A DNA stretch of 64,000 bases. It comes from Anaerostipes sp. GTDB taxonomy: Bacteria; Bacillota; Clostridia; Lachnospirales; Lachnospiraceae. Below, one piece after another: positions 39,998 through 49,241 of the stretch (positions are counted from its first letter, which is position 1; each line of letters starts with the position of its first letter). The DNA lies in the NCBI RefSeq assembly GCF_018381315.1, contig NZ_JAGZSD010000007.1:1-64000 (forward strand), given 5' to 3'. Both the position numbers and the translations under genes were made by a program. The notes below the pieces were generated by a model. It made no database searches. It was not told where the DNA came from and saw nothing but the letters and a program-made list of their open reading frames with translations.

Positions 39998-40795
39998 TCA
40001 CCCCATTTTTTTGCTGACTTCCACAGCTGCATTGGCTGCTTCGATCACTGCGCTTCTGAGTCCTTTTTGTTCCAGAACTCTCACCGCCTCAATGGTCGTT
40101 CCCGCCGGTGAACAAACCGCGTCTTTTAATTTTCCCGGATGCTCCTTTGTCTCCAGAACCATCTTGGCGCTTCCAAGCACCGCCTGGGCTGCGAACGTAT
40201 AAGCTTTATCTCTTGGAATACCGCCCAAAACTGCCGCATCGGCCAGAGCCTCTATGAACATGTAGACGTATGCCGGTGAGCTTCCGCTGACACCCACAAC
40301 CGCATCAATCAGCTTCTCATCTACGATCTCTACCTTTCCGAAGCTTTCAAAAATCTTTGTAACTTCGCAGGCCTCCTCTTCCCTGACATATGGGTTCATA
40401 CACATGCCGGTCATGCCTTCCCCTACCAGTGCCGGCGTATTCGGCATGGTGCGAATGATCTTTGTCTCTTTTCCGAAACTTCTCTCCACGGTCTCCATAG
40501 AAAGTCCCGCGGCTATGGTCACCACAATCTGGTCTTTACCGACTTCATCGCGGATTTCCCTGATCACCTTATCGTACATCTGAGGTTTCACAGACAGCAC
40601 AAGGATCCTGGAATTTTTTGCTGCCTCTGTATTGTCTGTAGTTGTCCTGATTCCGAACTCTTCGGAAATCCCGTCCATTTTTTCTTTTGCAGGCCCGGAA
40701 GCGATGATTTCATCCTTCTGAAATGTTCCTTTTGCAAGAATTCCTGAAATCATGGCTTTTGCCATATTTCCGCATCCGATAAATCCAATTTCCAT
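39998..40795 (-). CDS. proC: Pyrroline-5-carboxylate reductase
   Basis: A 265-residue enzyme for the last step of proline synthesis. The Rossmann motif is GFIGCGNMAKAM (4-15). The family signature (about 215-240) includes KDAVCSPAGTTIEAV, and TMPNTPALVGEGMT is also typical. GAAAGGAA precedes the ATG. It lies 15 bp after rluD and is the last gene of the long division-gene run; the rpsO promoter follows immediately and no terminator is seen between them. Confidence 0.95.
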   Translation of the reverse strand: MEIGFIGCGNMAKAMISGILAKGTFQKDEIIASGPAKEKMDGISEEFGIRTTTDNTEAAKNSRILVLSVKPQMYDKVIREIRDEVGKDQIVVTIAAGLSMETVERSFGKETKIIRTMPNTPALVGEGMTGMCMNPYVREEEACEVTKIFESFGKVEIVDEKLIDAVVGVSGSSPAYVYMFIEALADAAVLGGIPRDKAYTFAAQAVLGSAKMVLETKEHPGKLKDAVCSPAGTTIEAVRVLEQKGLRSAVIEAANAAVEVSKKMG

Positions 40796-40810
40796 GCTGA
40801 TCTTCCTTTC

Positions 40811-41728
40811 TTAACTCAAACGATTTAAAAGCTCTTCAAAATATACAGGAAGCTCTGACTCAAACTCCATGTATTCCTTCGTCCTCGGATGAACAAACCC
40901 GAGGACCTTGGCATGAAGACATTGTCCCTCCAGAGAATATTTTGACTTTTTCGGCCCGTAAACAGTGTCTCCCAAAAGCGGGTGGCCGATCGACGCCATA
41001 TGCACCCGGATCTGATGAGTCCTTCCCGTCTCCAGACTGCATTCGATATAAGTAAACCCTTCCTTCAGTCGTTTTAACACCCGGTAATGTGTGACAGCAT
41101 TCCTGCCTGTCTCACGGTCCACCGCCATCTTCTTCCGGTCCTTCCTGCTTCTTGCGATAGGTGCATCCACTGTTCCGGAATCTTCTTTTATGTTGTGGTA
41201 CACAATGGCATGGTATCTCCTGGTAATGGTATGGTCCTTCAGCTGTTTCGCCAGACACTTATGGGCCATATCATTTTTACAGATCATAAGGATCCCTGTG
41301 GTATCCTTATCAATCCTGTGGACAATACCGGGCCTTAAGACCCCGTTGATCCCGGAAAGATCATCTTTGCAGTGCTCCATCAGGCCATTGACCAGAGTCC
41401 CCTCATAATGTCCCGGAGCCGGATGTACTACCATGCCCTTCGGCTTATTGATCAGGATGATATCCTGATCCTCATAGACAATGTCCAAATCCATTTTTTC
41501 CGGCTTGACAGAAAGCTCTGCAGGTTCCGGAACAGCCAGAACAACCCGTTCCCCTTCCGTAACCTTATAATTGCTTTTTTTTGCAGTGCCTTCCACTGAC
41601 ACAGAGGCATTCTTACAGAGCTTCTGAAGATAAGATCTGGTAAACTCAGGAAACCTGCCTGCAAGACAGACATCCAGCCTTATTCCTGCTTCCTTTTCTG
41701 AAACTGTAAACTCTCTTTCCTGTTCCAT
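40811..41728 (-). CDS. rluD: Ribosomal large subunit pseudouridine synthase (RluD family)
   Basis: A 305-residue pseudouridine synthase. An S4 RNA-binding domain fills about 15-75, and the catalytic aspartate is in HRIDKDTTG (near 141). LETGRTHQIRVHM is the second family motif. Its start codon overlaps the lspA stop by one base (TGATG). It belongs to the RluD/YlyB group, which often sits beside lspA; the exact 23S rRNA target is inferred. Confidence 0.92.
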   Translation of the reverse strand: MEQEREFTVSEKEAGIRLDVCLAGRFPEFTRSYLQKLCKNASVSVEGTAKKSNYKVTEGERVVLAVPEPAELSVKPEKMDLDIVYEDQDIILINKPKGMVVHPAPGHYEGTLVNGLMEHCKDDLSGINGVLRPGIVHRIDKDTTGILMICKNDMAHKCLAKQLKDHTITRRYHAIVYHNIKEDSGTVDAPIARSRKDRKKMAVDRETGRNAVTHYRVLKRLKEGFTYIECSLETGRTHQIRVHMASIGHPLLGDTVYGPKKSKYSLEGQCLHAKVLGFVHPRTKEYMEFESELPVYFEELLNRLS

Positions 41729-42222
41729 CAGATCTGCTTCCTTTTTTCTAAAAATGCAAAATCATCTTCCTTGTAAAATACCAGAATAAGGAAGAACAGT
41801 ACTGCCATTGATACTGTGACATAGATATCAGCCACATTAAAAACAGGGAAATCAATCGCCTTAAAATAAAAGAAATCCACCACATATCCCCTGACAGCCC
41901 TGTCAATAAGATTCCCTGCTGCACCTGCACACAAAAATATATAACACATGCGGAGAGGAAAATATCTTTTCTCCTCCGGAAGTTTTAAATATACGATAGT
42001 CAGCAGTACCACTGCCAATACTGTAATAATGAAAAACAGCCACTGCTGGTTCTGAAGAATCCCAAACGCCGCTCCCCGGTTTTCTACATACTGCAGTTCA
42101 AATACATCTTTAAGGATTGAAATCCCCTCTTTTCCTCTCAGGCATGCTGCCGCTGCCGCCTTGGACACCTGGTCAGCCGCCAAAAGCAGGATGATTGAAA
42201 CGAACACTTTTATATGCTTCAT
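41728..42222 (-). CDS. lspA: Lipoprotein signal peptidase (signal peptidase II)
   Basis: A 164-residue membrane aspartic protease that cleaves prolipoproteins. Four membrane helices are visible. The two catalytic aspartates lie in GNLIDRAVRGYVVDF and PVFNVADIYVTVS. It would process the lipoproteins encoded at 35-37 kb and 48-49 kb, among others. It overlaps aroB by 4 bp (ATGA) and rluD by 1 bp, so the three genes look translationally coupled. Confidence 0.95.
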   Translation of the reverse strand: MKHIKVFVSIILLLAADQVSKAAAAACLRGKEGISILKDVFELQYVENRGAAFGILQNQQWLFFIITVLAVVLLTIVYLKLPEEKRYFPLRMCYIFLCAGAAGNLIDRAVRGYVVDFFYFKAIDFPVFNVADIYVTVSMAVLFFLILVFYKEDDFAFLEKRKQI

Positions 42223-43313
42223 TTTAGTTCTTCCCCTAACACTTCAGTCATTTCTTCATCACTGACCGTCAGGTCGATACAGGCTTCCCCTATGTTCCTT
42301 AACAGAATAAAACGGATATGCCCGCCTGACATTTTCTTATCGGACTTTGTTGTTTCTATAATCTGCTCCGGGGTAAGCCGGTCAAATCTTTGATCCAGAT
42401 GAAAGTCATCAAACAAAGCGCCGGCCTCTTTCGTTTCTTCTGCTGAAATCATGCCGCGTTTTTCAGAAAGCTTCAGTGCCAGCCGGCACCCGATGGCCAC
42501 ACATTCCCCATGCAGAAGCGAAAAATCCATCAAAGTCTCTACCGCATGGCCAAGTGTATGTCCAAAATTCAATAAAGCTCTTTCCCCCTGCTCTTTGGGA
42601 TCCGCCTCCACAACCTGCCGCTTAATATCACAGCTTTTCTTAATCATTTTTGTCAGAATACCCGGATCCTTGGAAAGGATTTCGGATTTATGGCTTCTGA
42701 TCCAGTGGTAGTATTCCCGGTCTTTAATCAGGCCGTGTTTGATAACTTCCGCCATGCCGGAGGAAAACTCACGTTCCGGCAGGGTTTTTAAAGTATTTAC
42801 ATTGATATAGACCAGCTTAGGCTGATGAAATGCCCCTACCATATTTTTGTACTGGATAAAATCTACTCCGGTCTTGCCGCCGATGCTGCTGTCCACCTGA
42901 GACAACAGTGTTGTGGGAACCTGAATAAAATCAATCCCTCTTAAATAGGTAGCTGCCGCAAATCCGGCCATATCTCCCACTACGCCGCCGCCCAGGGCAA
43001 CGATTAAGTCCTTTCTGTCAAAATGATTTCGGATCAGCTGCTCATATAAATGTTCAATCGTTTTCAGCTGTTTGTGGGCTTCCCCCGCACTGAAGCTGAA
43101 TGTGGTCACTTTTGCACAGACAGGGCTTAAAAGATCATAGATCTCTTTTAAATATAAAGGAGCCACATGACTCTCTGTTACGATACAGATCTTCCGGCCG
43201 GACAGATGAAGCCCCGACATGGCCTCTGTAAGGTCCTCAAAAGAATCCCTGAAATAAATATCATAAATCTTCTGTCCCTGTTCTCTGACTTCCAGTTTAT
43301 TGTTCTTCATCAT
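42219..43313 (-). CDS. aroB: 3-dehydroquinate synthase
   Basis: A 364-residue NAD- and metal-dependent enzyme, second step of the shikimate pathway. Motifs: ALGGGVVGDMAGFAAATYLRG, VPTTLLSQVDSSIGGKTGVD and the metal-ligand region NFGHTLGHAVE. The ATG at 43313 overlaps the end of divIVA by 17 bp, with GAGGAG inside the divIVA coding sequence as ribosome site. Its placement between divIVA and lspA is unusual for an aromatic amino acid gene, and no other aro gene is nearby. Confidence 0.95.
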   Translation of the reverse strand: MMKNNKLEVREQGQKIYDIYFRDSFEDLTEAMSGLHLSGRKICIVTESHVAPLYLKEIYDLLSPVCAKVTTFSFSAGEAHKQLKTIEHLYEQLIRNHFDRKDLIVALGGGVVGDMAGFAAATYLRGIDFIQVPTTLLSQVDSSIGGKTGVDFIQYKNMVGAFHQPKLVYINVNTLKTLPEREFSSGMAEVIKHGLIKDREYYHWIRSHKSEILSKDPGILTKMIKKSCDIKRQVVEADPKEQGERALLNFGHTLGHAVETLMDFSLLHGECVAIGCRLALKLSEKRGMISAEETKEAGALFDDFHLDQRFDRLTPEQIIETTKSDKKMSGGHIRFILLRNIGEACIDLTVSDEEMTEVLGEELK

Positions 43314-43884
43314 ACGCCGGCTCCTCTGTGACTGCTGCCTCCGTTTCTTCTTTTTCCTGATTTTTAGATAATTCCAGCTCGTAGACCGGGTTATTCAGAT
43401 AATCCAGCTGGCCGTTGATAAACTGCAGCATTCTGGATTTATAAGATATATAGTCTCCGTTTAATTTATTGATCTGCTTTTCCAGAGCATCAATCTCTTC
43501 CTGCTTTTCCTGGTTCTCTTTGTCAAAGGCTTCTCTGGCCTGTCTTGCAAAATCTTCGGCCTCTCTTCTTGCCTTATCTATGATCTCGCGTGCCTCCATC
43601 GCCGCCTGCTCTTCCATGGATTTTGCCGCCTTGTCGGCATTTGCGATGGTTTCTTTTGAAGTCTCTTCAGCAAGCACCAAAGCCTTTTTCAGTGATTCTT
43701 CAATGACCCGGTAATGATCCAGATTCTCTGTCAAAGCGGAAACTCTCTCTTTTAACTCGTTATTTTCTTTGTAAACCTTTTCGTAATCTCTGGCCACTTC
43801 CTCCAGGAACTCATCCACTTCAATAGCCTTATAGCCAAATCCTCTTTTCAGTTCCTTCCCTAATAACTCAATTGGTGTAATCAT
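43297..43884 (-). CDS. divIVA: Cell division protein DivIVA
   Basis: A 195-residue coiled-coil protein that marks curved membranes at poles and septa. The N-terminal membrane-binding domain has TPIELLGKELKRGFGYKAIEVDEFL, then long heptad repeats run from about 28 to 160. A tail rich in E ends the protein. GGAGG precedes the ATG, 10 bp after ylmH. This organism therefore has both MinCDE and DivIVA; in such bacteria DivIVA may act apart from Min placement. Confidence 0.93.
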   Translation of the reverse strand: MITPIELLGKELKRGFGYKAIEVDEFLEEVARDYEKVYKENNELKERVSALTENLDHYRVIEESLKKALVLAEETSKETIANADKAAKSMEEQAAMEAREIIDKARREAEDFARQAREAFDKENQEKQEEIDALEKQINKLNGDYISYKSRMLQFINGQLDYLNNPVYELELSKNQEKEETEAAVTEEPAYDEEQ

Positions 43885-43894
43885 GTGCGTCCTC

Positions 43895-44647
43895 CTATTT
43901 ATAAATTTGCAGCTTCACGTGATACCTGCCTTTTTTGGTCTCCCTTCCCAGCTCCGAAAACCGGAACTTTCCGAATCCCCGGACAGATATAACGTCTTCT
44001 GGTTTTGCCTGGTAACTGTTCCTCGTCTCCAATTTGCCCCGGATAAATACTTTCTGGCTCTGAAACAGTGAAAGAGCCTTGCTTCTTGAGAGGCCAAATG
44101 CCAGCCCAACAAGCGCATCCAGCCTTGCTGAAGACACAAAGCCATCTTTTGTAATGTACTCCTGCCGGTAGTGTATCTCCTGAAAGTCCACGGAGGCAGT
44201 TTTTACTTGAGTATTTCTCACCTTCGTAAGTTCATGGCACAGAAACTCAGCCATATGTTCAAAGCAGAAAATATACGCTTCCTTCCCCGTGACTAAAATA
44301 TCTCCAATCTGGTTTCTCTCAATTCCGAGATTCATCAGAGCCCCGAGATAGTCTCTATGTGTAAGAGCTTCTGCGTACTTTTCAAAAAGAGGCGAGACTT
44401 TGGCACAGGCCAATGGAATCTCACCTTCATATCCAAACATTTCCTTTGATCCGAACACAACAATACAGCGGTCATAGTCTTCATGGCCGCCATAAAGTGA
44501 GGCATCTGCAAAGGACAGTTCCTTTCTCATTCCGTGAAAGAGGCTCTGCTCCCTCTCCGATAAAAACGGAGTATGGGTATACACCGAATTCATGTATGCA
44601 TTCTCTGCCAATTCTTCTAAGCGTTTTTTAAACAGCTGCTCATCCAT
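43895..44647 (-). CDS. ylmH: S4-domain RNA-binding protein YlmH
   Basis: A 250-residue protein. The N-terminal YlmH domain (about 1-175) includes FGSKEMFGYEG and LGALMNLGIERNQIGDI, and the S4 domain is at the C-terminus (SARLDALVGLAFGLSRSKALSLF, near 178-200). YlmH proteins have been linked to rescue of stalled ribosomes and lie in the division cluster in Firmicutes. It starts 3 bp after sepF and precedes divIVA by 10 bp. Confidence 0.92.
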   Translation of the reverse strand: MDEQLFKKRLEELAENAYMNSVYTHTPFLSEREQSLFHGMRKELSFADASLYGGHEDYDRCIVVFGSKEMFGYEGEIPLACAKVSPLFEKYAEALTHRDYLGALMNLGIERNQIGDILVTGKEAYIFCFEHMAEFLCHELTKVRNTQVKTASVDFQEIHYRQEYITKDGFVSSARLDALVGLAFGLSRSKALSLFQSQKVFIRGKLETRNSYQAKPEDVISVRGFGKFRFSELGRETKKGRYHVKLQIYK

Positions 44648-44650
44648 CGC

Positions 44651-45184
44651 TTATTTTAACTGTGGGGAGATGATATTCTCATTCATAATCTCACTTCTTA
44701 AATCCCCGTTGACCTCAATACTGTCCGGTGCTGCAATAAAGATATTGTTGGAAACAGCCTGTAAGGATCCGTCAATAGCGTAAGTCGCTCCGCCCACAAA
44801 ATCAATGCTTCTCTGGGCCACTGTAAGTTCAACGCCCTCTAAGTTGATGACAACCGTCTTGCCTTCTTTTAAAAGGTCTGCTGCGGTCTGCGCCTCTGCA
44901 AAATCCTGAGGTTTGATCACATAAACTTCTACACCGTGTCCGTTCATAGATACCACTTTCCCTGTTCCAAAGCGTCTCGGCTTTGGCTCTTTGTTTTCTC
45001 TGCTTGTGTACGCAATCGGTTCGATCACATTGGATTCTTCTCTGACTGTTTCTTTTTTTCGAAAGAAAGAACGCCGCTCAGCCTCCTCCTCTTCGTCTTC
45101 ATCTTCTGCATATTCATCGTATTCATCATACTCTTCGTCTTCTGTAAGCTTCATAAAATTTAACAGCTTATCTACTGCACCCAT
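44651..45184 (-). CDS. sepF: Cell division protein SepF
   Basis: A 177-residue FtsZ-associated membrane anchor. An N-terminal amphipathic helix (VDKLLNFMKL) is followed by a strongly acidic linker (about 14-38, mostly D/E/Y) and the SepF core (about 82-160: VYVIKPQDFAEAQTAADLL, VVINLEGVE, RSIDFVGGATYAIDG). A few residues beyond the core (SIEVNGDLRSE) are common in clostridia. It lies 15 bp after yggS and 3 bp before ylmH. Confidence 0.94.
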   Translation of the reverse strand: MGAVDKLLNFMKLTEDEEYDEYDEYAEDEDEEEEAERRSFFRKKETVREESNVIEPIAYTSRENKEPKPRRFGTGKVVSMNGHGVEVYVIKPQDFAEAQTAADLLKEGKTVVINLEGVELTVAQRSIDFVGGATYAIDGSLQAVSNNIFIAAPDSIEVNGDLRSEIMNENIISPQLK

Positions 45185-45199
45185 ACTCTCTATCCTCCA

Positions 45200-45892
45200 C
45201 TATTTGCTGTAGTCTCTTTCCCCAAAAATACCTGTTCCTACCCTCACCAAGGTAGAGCCTTCCTCCACTGCTACCTGATAATCATTTGTCATTCCCATGG
45301 ACAGGATGTTCATAGATATATTATCAAAGTTTTTCTCTTTGATGTCAACAAATAATTGCCGCATACGCCTGAAATATATTCGGTTATTTTGGGGATTTTC
45401 CACGAATGGTGCGATCTGCATAAGCCCCTCTGTCTGAATGCCGGGAAGAACAGCAATTTCTTCCAGCGCATCAAAGAGTTCTTCTTCATAAAATCCGGAC
45501 TTGGATTCCTCCTTTGCCAGGTTTACCTGAAGCAAAACAGGAACCTTTACCTGATGCTTTACTGCCTCTTTGCTGATCTGTCTGGCCAGCTTAACAGAAT
45601 CCACGGAATGGATCAGAGCTGCTTTGTCCACGATATATTTGACTTTATTCGTCTGTAAATGGCCGATCATATGCCAGCGGACCGGTTTCGTAATCTGTTC
45701 ATATTTGTTTATGATTTCCTGGACCTTATTTTCCCCGAAATCCATAACGCCGCAGTCTCTCAGTTCCTCAATCATAGAGAGAGGTTTTGTCTTGCTGACT
45801 GCAATCACGGTTACATCTTCCGGGTTTCTCCCTGACCGTTCACATGCCGCCTTCACATTTTCCTTCACTTGATTATACTGGTCGATTAACAT
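45200..45892 (-). CDS. YggS family PLP-binding homeostasis protein
   Basis: A 230-residue single-domain alanine-racemase-fold protein (YggS/YlmE/PLPBP). The PLP lysine is K34 in VIAVSKTKP. HMIGHLQTNKVKYI and SMGMTNDYQVAVEEGSTLVRVGTGIFG are family hallmarks. These proteins buffer free pyridoxal phosphate and have no known catalytic reaction. The ATG at 45892 follows AGGA by 10 bases; an in-frame GTG upstream is too close to that site. It lies 18 bp after the HlyD-like gene and 15 bp before sepF. Confidence 0.93.
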   Translation of the reverse strand: MLIDQYNQVKENVKAACERSGRNPEDVTVIAVSKTKPLSMIEELRDCGVMDFGENKVQEIINKYEQITKPVRWHMIGHLQTNKVKYIVDKAALIHSVDSVKLARQISKEAVKHQVKVPVLLQVNLAKEESKSGFYEEELFDALEEIAVLPGIQTEGLMQIAPFVENPQNNRIYFRRMRQLFVDIKEKNFDNISMNILSMGMTNDYQVAVEEGSTLVRVGTGIFGERDYSK

Positions 45893-45910
45893 AACAAACA
45901 CTTCCTATCT

Positions 45911-47275
45911 TTAATATATCATCTGGTTTTCTTTGATCGTCTTGCTGTCAAGGACGACAAAATCATAAAGGCGGATGCCTTCCCGCGTATCTGTCTTTAC
46001 GATGGAATAACCGTCTTTGTTTATAATAATCTGGACAGGCCGGAAATCGGCATACCCCTGATTAGTGCAGTAAACTCCTTTAATGTTCTTCTTCTCCCCT
46101 ACGGTAAACCTGTCTCCGGCGTCCATAGCTTCAAATGTGGTGCCCTCATCCACCTCTTCCGGATCCAGATAGCAGTAATCCTTTGTTTTTTTGTAAATCT
46201 TAAATTCCTTCTGTTCTACCTTGACATTTCCGTCCTTGGACGTAGTTCTTACACTGAATCCTTCGCTTACTCCGTTATTGCCTTTTGTAATGTATCTGGC
46301 CGGTACCTGGTAAAATTGTTTTGAGACAACAGAAGAATCAGGAATCTTTAATCCCTGATAAGTGTCCAGAATCAAATCGATATCCACGTACCTCTCGCCG
46401 ATATAGCGGATCAGATACTGGTCCAGGGACAGATAAGCAAAATAACCGCCCTTTTTCTTCGCTGTCCTTATGCCTGCCTCTGCCTTCATCTGGTCATCAG
46501 CAAATTTGACTGTCACTGACTTCCGGGTTTTGAGACTCATATACTGTTCTTTATCCAGCAGAACTGCCAACGTCCACTTCTCATTGGCGGTCACACGGCA
46601 TACAGTATCTCCCTTTTTCACTTTGTCTGTGGAATTCAGTTTGGTTATTCTGTAATTTTCCTTCTCAAAATCGCTCGCCTTGATCTGGGATGCAGTCTTA
46701 TCATCAAAGGAATCCGAATAAAAGCTTGCAATACCGCTGATACTGCTTTTTCTCGTGGAAAAAGCAGCATTGCCGACCTGCTCCTTTACCTGCTCCAGGA
46801 CCTTTTTCAGGGACTTTTCGTTGATCCCCAGAACTGCATTTTTCAAATCATATTTCAGGTCATATACATCCTCAAAATCCTTGTCTTCATAGATAGATTT
46901 AAACTCAGAAAGCCGGTTCTTGACCCTGGAATTCTCCTGGATACTGCCCTTTCCCTTCATCTCCTCTATCTGATTTGCAAACTCCTTCTGTACCTTGCCG
47001 TTCTTGTCTAGCACGTATAAAGTACCCGACTTTTTGACCCGTTTCCCCTCTTCCGTATAATATGTAATATACCCGTCATCTTCCGCTTTCAGCAGCTTTT
47101 CATTTCTTACGGCGATGCCGGTCAGGGAGTATGTGGTTGATATTTTATCTTCTGTCACCTTATAAACCGTCAGCTTTTCTTTGCCCACAAAGATCAGCAC
47201 ATTGATGATCACATAGATAAGCAGTACAAGAAAAACAATGGTCCCGATATTCCATCTTGATTTTTTTCTAGCCAT
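45911..47275 (-). CDS. HlyD-like membrane-anchored protein of unknown function
   Basis: A 454-residue protein with a basic N-terminus, one membrane helix (about 11-31) and a large extracellular part. LTGIAVRNEKLLKAEDDGYI and KRVKKSGTLYVLDKNGK look like halves of a barrel-sandwich (lipoyl-like) hybrid domain as in HlyD adaptor proteins. A coiled coil (about 92-170) lies between, and beta-barrel-like domains follow to the end. No ABC or RND transporter partner is nearby; instead it sits inside the division and cell-wall cluster, 1 bp after the radical SAM gene. A role in envelope assembly is plausible but unproven. Confidence 0.7.
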   Translation of the reverse strand: MARKKSRWNIGTIVFLVLLIYVIINVLIFVGKEKLTVYKVTEDKISTTYSLTGIAVRNEKLLKAEDDGYITYYTEEGKRVKKSGTLYVLDKNGKVQKEFANQIEEMKGKGSIQENSRVKNRLSEFKSIYEDKDFEDVYDLKYDLKNAVLGINEKSLKKVLEQVKEQVGNAAFSTRKSSISGIASFYSDSFDDKTASQIKASDFEKENYRITKLNSTDKVKKGDTVCRVTANEKWTLAVLLDKEQYMSLKTRKSVTVKFADDQMKAEAGIRTAKKKGGYFAYLSLDQYLIRYIGERYVDIDLILDTYQGLKIPDSSVVSKQFYQVPARYITKGNNGVSEGFSVRTTSKDGNVKVEQKEFKIYKKTKDYCYLDPEEVDEGTTFEAMDAGDRFTVGEKKNIKGVYCTNQGYADFRPVQIIINKDGYSIVKTDTREGIRLYDFVVLDSKTIKENQMIY

Positions 47276-48217
47276 CTAAATCCTCCAGCGCCTTAAAGCT
47301 GCCCCGTTTAAATAATCACATTTACATCCCTGGACATATCCTTTTTGTTCCATCTTTTCGTCAAACAGATCCTTAAGCTTCCACCAGCTCACTCCCCAGT
47401 TTGAAAACACTGCATCCTCCTCGGGAACCCGGCTGAACAGGCGCTCAATAACCATATCTTCTCTTATATTTGCCACAAATTCAGTCAGCCGGTCCAGGTA
47501 TTCTTCTTTGGTACACAATACAATCTTGCCGTCCCGGTAGTCCTCATACATCACAGAATTCTTTGGAATATAAAGCGAATGAGCCTTAACCACATCCACA
47601 GGCAGAGCAGAAACCACCCTGGCAGTCTCCACCGCATCTTCCATTGTATCCCCTGGAAGATTTAAAATGACGTGGGTACAGATCTCAAATCCGAACGGCG
47701 CTGTGAGCAGCACAGCATTCAGATACTCAGCCAGAGTATGCCCCCTGCTGATACTCTTCAGCGTATGATAGTTGACGGTCTGAAGGCCAAGTTCTATGGT
47801 CACTGCATAACCGCGGTCCAGCACTGCTTCTTTTAAAAACTTAAGGTAATCCTCCCGGATGCAGTCCGGCCTGGTTGAGACAGAAATCCCTACAATATCC
47901 TCTGTCTCCAGAGCTTCCAGCACATAAGCCTTAAAATCAGAAAGAGGAAGAAATGTGTTGGTATAGTTCTGAAAATATGCCAGGAACTTCTTTGCCCCAT
48001 ACCGTCTGCCGATCTTCTGCTTAGTTTCCTCAAGCTGTGCCCTTACCGGTACTTCTTCGGACATGGCCTCAAAACCGGTTCCCACACCTGCGCAGAAGCT
48101 GCATCCCCTGCCCTCCATACGGTTGGGGCAGGTCACCGGAAGATTCACCGGGAGCTTATAGACCTTCTCACCGAACCTTTTCTTCAAATGTGCCGAATAA
48201 GTATTGTAACGTTCCAT
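47276..48217 (-). CDS. Radical SAM protein, YhcC type
   Basis: A 313-residue radical SAM enzyme. The cluster-binding cysteines are C30, C39 and C42 in TCPNRMEGRGCSFC, an unusually spaced CX8CX2C typical of the YhcC (TIGR01212) family. FLAYFQNYTNTFLPL and VTIELGLQTVNYHTLK match family regions, with an Elp3-like C-terminal part. Function is unknown; the Elp3-like features suggest RNA or peptide modification. It begins 4 bp after the DD-carboxypeptidase gene. Confidence 0.88.
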   Translation of the reverse strand: MERYNTYSAHLKKRFGEKVYKLPVNLPVTCPNRMEGRGCSFCAGVGTGFEAMSEEVPVRAQLEETKQKIGRRYGAKKFLAYFQNYTNTFLPLSDFKAYVLEALETEDIVGISVSTRPDCIREDYLKFLKEAVLDRGYAVTIELGLQTVNYHTLKSISRGHTLAEYLNAVLLTAPFGFEICTHVILNLPGDTMEDAVETARVVSALPVDVVKAHSLYIPKNSVMYEDYRDGKIVLCTKEEYLDRLTEFVANIREDMVIERLFSRVPEEDAVFSNWGVSWWKLKDLFDEKMEQKGYVQGCKCDYLNGAALRRWRI

Positions 48218-48221
48218 CCTT

Positions 48222-49196
48222 TTAATTTTCCTTCTTCAGTATTTCCGTCATGGTGTGGTAAAGGGTCTGTTTGCTGGACGCCTTCAGTATCACAGAGATA
48301 AATTCTTCTCCGTCCTCATTCCTGGTAAGGATAATCAGGCAGGAACCCGCTTCGCCTGTGGTTCCTGTCTTTCCTCCCAGCATAAAAACCTTGTGCGGCA
48401 GATTATAATTGCCCAGCAGATATTGGTTTGTGGCAGACATATCAAATGCCTGAAGCTTATTTTTTTGATTGGTATATTCAATATAGCTGCTTGCTTTTCC
48501 TGCAATGGAAAGAAATTCATTATGCTTCACCAGTTCCTGAAAAATCAGATACAGATCATAGGCCGTGGTGTAATGATTTTTCAAATGCAGGCCGTTGGGA
48601 TTGGCAAAATGGGTATTGGTAGCTCCCAGTTCCCGTGCTCTTTTATTCATCATTGCCAGAAACTTTTTATCGCTGCCCGCCACTTTCCTTCCCAGTGCAA
48701 TGGCTGTATCATTGGCAGACATAACGATGAGACCGTTAAGGAGTGCCTCCACCGTAATTTTATCACCCTTTTTCAGATGCAGGCTCACCGCTGCCGGATC
48801 ATCAAACGTAATATCCTTATCAATCGTCACAACATCGTCCAAATTACAGTTTTCCAACACAAGGAGAGCCGTCATAATCTTGGTGATACTGGCCGGATAA
48901 GCCTTGTCAAATACTTTCTGTGCAGTGATGACTTCATTTTTTGTATTATTGACGAGCAGAGCTTCTTTTACCCCGGAATAATTCCGTACATCGGCATCCT
49001 CTCTGGATACAACACCTACATAGGCACCCTTGGACTTCCAGTTATCACCCAGGGTCTCTGACCTGAGTTCATCATCCTTGCTGCTCAAGTGGTCTTCATA
49101 GGTCACTGAAAGCTGTGTCACCGTATTGACAGCACTGCACCCTGTCAACAAAACAAGGAATGCCGCCATCCATATGCATATTATTCGCTTTTTCAT
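48222..49196 (-). CDS. D-alanyl-D-alanine carboxypeptidase lipoprotein
   Basis: A 324-residue serine DD-peptidase with a lipobox (VLLTGC, C20), so it is membrane-anchored through lipid rather than a C-terminal helix. Active-site motifs are SITK (S103-K106), SAN (160-162) and KTGTTGE (about 272). It lacks the PBP5 C-terminal domain and is shorter than the protein at 15.1-16.3 kb. It lies among shape genes, upstream of the radical SAM gene. The 76-bp gap before it holds a long inverted repeat shared with the end of the MGS-like gene. Confidence 0.9.
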   Translation of the reverse strand: MKKRIICIWMAAFLVLLTGCSAVNTVTQLSVTYEDHLSSKDDELRSETLGDNWKSKGAYVGVVSREDADVRNYSGVKEALLVNNTKNEVITAQKVFDKAYPASITKIMTALLVLENCNLDDVVTIDKDITFDDPAAVSLHLKKGDKITVEALLNGLIVMSANDTAIALGRKVAGSDKKFLAMMNKRARELGATNTHFANPNGLHLKNHYTTAYDLYLIFQELVKHNEFLSIAGKASSYIEYTNQKNKLQAFDMSATNQYLLGNYNLPHKVFMLGGKTGTTGEAGSCLIILTRNEDGEEFISVILKASSKQTLYHTMTEILKKEN

Positions 49197-49241
49197 TCTG
49201 TCCTCCTGATATGAGTATAAATATTGTCTGCCTGATCCCGG

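Noticed and set aside
48255..49061. 268-codon open frame on the plus strand
   Set aside because: It is antisense to the DD-carboxypeptidase gene, has no ribosome site and its product has no family character. The minus-strand gene carries all catalytic motifs.
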